The translations under genes and the position numbers were made by a program. From Syntrophomonadaceae bacterium (GTDB lineage: Bacteria; Bacillota; Dethiobacteria; DTU022), in NCBI GenBank assembly GCA_007136055.1, contig SLHT01000034.1, positions 1 to 5,376 of the forward strand: 5,376 nt of DNA. The letters run 5' to 3'. Shown in pieces: positions 4,447-5,376 of the stretch (positions are counted from its first letter, which is position 1; every line of letters starts with the position of its first letter). The notes under the pieces are model-generated. The model was not told the origin of the DNA and did no database searches. It saw only the letters and a program-made list of their open reading frames with translations.

Positions 4447-5376
4447 TTTCTTCAGTGGAATTTTACCGCGCGCTTTCCAATTCAAAAATGCTTCTATAAA
4501 GGGATCAAGCATGCCGTCCATTACGGCTTCCACCTGGCCTACTTCTACCCCTGTGCGATGATCTTTAACCAGGGTAAAGGGGTGGAAGGTATATGTTCGG
4601 ATCTGGCTCCCCCAGGCAATTTCTCTCTGGTGTCCGCGTTCAGCATTGATCTCATCAGCCTGTTCCTGCCGATTCAATCCGGCCAGCCTGGCCTGCAGGA
4701 CAAGCATAGCCTGCTGGCGGTTACTGTGTTGGGAACGGTCATTTTGACAGCTGACCACAATCCCGGTAGGGAGATGGGTTATGCGGACAGCAGAATCTGT
4801 TTTATTGACATGCTGGCCTCCCGCACCGCTTGAGCGAAAGGTATCAATCTTCAGATCGTCTGGATTGATGACGAACTCTTCTTCTGCTACCTCAGGAATG
4901 ACGTCAACAGAAGCAAATGAAGTATGACGCCGTTTTGATGTGTCAAAAGGAGATATCCTGATCATACGGTGCACGCCTTTTTCCGACTGCAGGTACCCAT
5001 AGGCAGCATAACCACGGATTATAATCGTGGCGCTCTTAATCCCTGCTTCATCATCGGAAAGCAGGTCTACCAGCTCAAGCTGGAAACCTTTTTGCTCACT
5101 CCACCGGTTGTACATACGTAACAGCATCTCGGCCCAATCCTGAGATTCCAATCCGCCGGCGCCCGGATGCAGGGACATAATCGCATCGCAAAAATCATAT
5201 CTGCCGCTAAAAAGAGTCTGAAGCTCCATTTTATCAAGCCGCTCTTTAATATCTTCCATGAGCGAGCCGATTTCACTTAACGCTTCAGCTTCGCCGAGAT
5301 CGTTTTCGTCCGCCAGCTCAACAAAAACGCCAACCTCCTCGAGCATTTTTTCCAGTTCCTGCAGGGGACGGACTTC
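4444..5376 (-). CDS. prfB: Peptide chain release factor 2, 5' end outside the window
   Basis: RF2 recognises UGA and UAA stop codons in the ribosomal A site and triggers peptide release. The window holds the last 310 residues; the frame stays open to base 5376, so the ATG at 5346 is internal. Comparison with full-length RF2 (about 330-370 residues) suggests some 30-60 residues are missing, including codon 26 or so, where most bacterial prfB genes carry a programmed +1 frameshift at an in-frame UGA; its presence cannot be judged. Visible (numbered from the window edge): helical domain 1 up to about residue 65, the stop-codon recognition motif S142-P143-F144 in 'RISPFDTSKRRHTS', and the catalytic G186-G187-Q188 in 'SSGAGGQHVNKTDSAVR'. 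The C-terminal 'FHPFTLVKDHRTGVEVG...AVMDGMLDPFIEAFL' is typical of Firmicutes RF2. A Leu at residue 76 replaces the Thr usual in 'AGGTE'. The stop is TAG, a codon read by RF1 and not RF2. Confidence 0.97.
   Translation of the reverse strand, partial: EVRPLQELEKMLEEVGVFVELADENDLGEAEALSEIGSLMEDIKERLDKMELQTLFSGRYDFCDAIMSLHPGAGGLESQDWAEMLLRMYNRWSEQKGFQLELVDLLSDDEAGIKSATIIIRGYAAYGYLQSEKGVHRMIRISPFDTSKRRHTSFASVDVIPEVAEEEFVINPDDLKIDTFRSSGAGGQHVNKTDSAVRITHLPTGIVVSCQNDRSQHSNRQQAMLVLQARLAGLNRQEQADEINAERGHQREIAWGSQIRTYTFHPFTLVKDHRTGVEVGQVEAVMDGMLDPFIEAFLNWKARGKIPLKK

Noticed and set aside
3801..4833. Plus-strand open frames at 3801-4076 and 4558-4833
   Set aside because: They are antisense to the YitT-family gene and prfB, both well supported. 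Composition and content look like chance frames.
5067..5276. Minus-strand open frame of 69 codons in another frame of prfB
   Set aside because: It is out of frame within a conserved RF2 coding region, and its Trp/Arg/Cys-rich translation resembles no protein.
4444..5346. ATG at 5346 as the start of prfB
   Set aside because: The frame continues open for ten more codons to the window edge (EVRPLQELEK), matching the RF2 N-terminal helical domain. The protein would be too short with this start.
1..5376. tRNA/rRNA genes, CRISPR arrays, transposons, phage attachment sites, defence or toxin-antitoxin genes
   Set aside because: Coding density is high with conserved housekeeping genes, and the three gaps longer than 30 bases hold none of these. 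I see no sign of recent transfer in base composition or gene content.

Overview
The window is a compact, almost entirely minus-strand block from a low-to-mid GC, Gram-positive-type bacterium. The gene order (read 5'->3' on the minus strand) is prfB (RF2, 5' end outside the window), a YitT/YvjA-family membrane protein, ftsE, ftsX, a secreted coiled-coil M23 (LytM) peptidase, and the start of a C-terminal processing protease (S41, runs off base 1). As I recall it, Bacillus subtilis has a similar neighbourhood (prfB, yvjA, cccB, ftsE, ftsX, ctpB), and the RF2 C-terminus resembles Firmicutes sequences, so I infer a Bacillota member, probably a clostridial lineage. No cccB cytochrome gene is present, and the cell-wall hydrolase sits directly behind ftsX. 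I cannot name the genus.

Layout. 5376-4444: release factor 2, C-terminal 310 residues. 4435-3557: YitT-family protein, 8 nt behind prfB, with its ribosome binding site overlapping the prfB stop codon. 3556-3434: 123-base gap holding a candidate sigma-A promoter, a 21-bp near-perfect dyad over its -35 and a 10-bp palindrome over its -10. 3433-1867: ftsE and ftsX, overlapping by 17 nt with the start chosen here. 1831-632: EnvC-like/LytM hydrolase, 35 nt behind ftsX. 631-380: 252-base gap with a probable terminator, several inverted repeats and the ctp leader. 379-1: N-terminal 126 residues of the S41 protease.

How the genes work together. FtsE (ATPase) and FtsX (membrane subunit) form a type VII ABC mechanotransmission complex. 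It drives conformational change in an extracytoplasmic coiled-coil partner that controls peptidoglycan cleavage during division or elongation. The adjacent secreted coiled-coil protein is the obvious partner here. Its LytM zinc site is intact, so it could be a hydrolase itself rather than only an amidase activator like E. coli EnvC. The S41 protease is also membrane-anchored and extracytoplasmic. prfB and the YitT-family gene appear to be a separate transcription unit.

The coding content is a known conserved locus and I see no new multi-gene system. The parts most worth a second look are the two intergenic regions (dyads, hairpins) and the skew of stop codons to UAG (4 of 5 genes).
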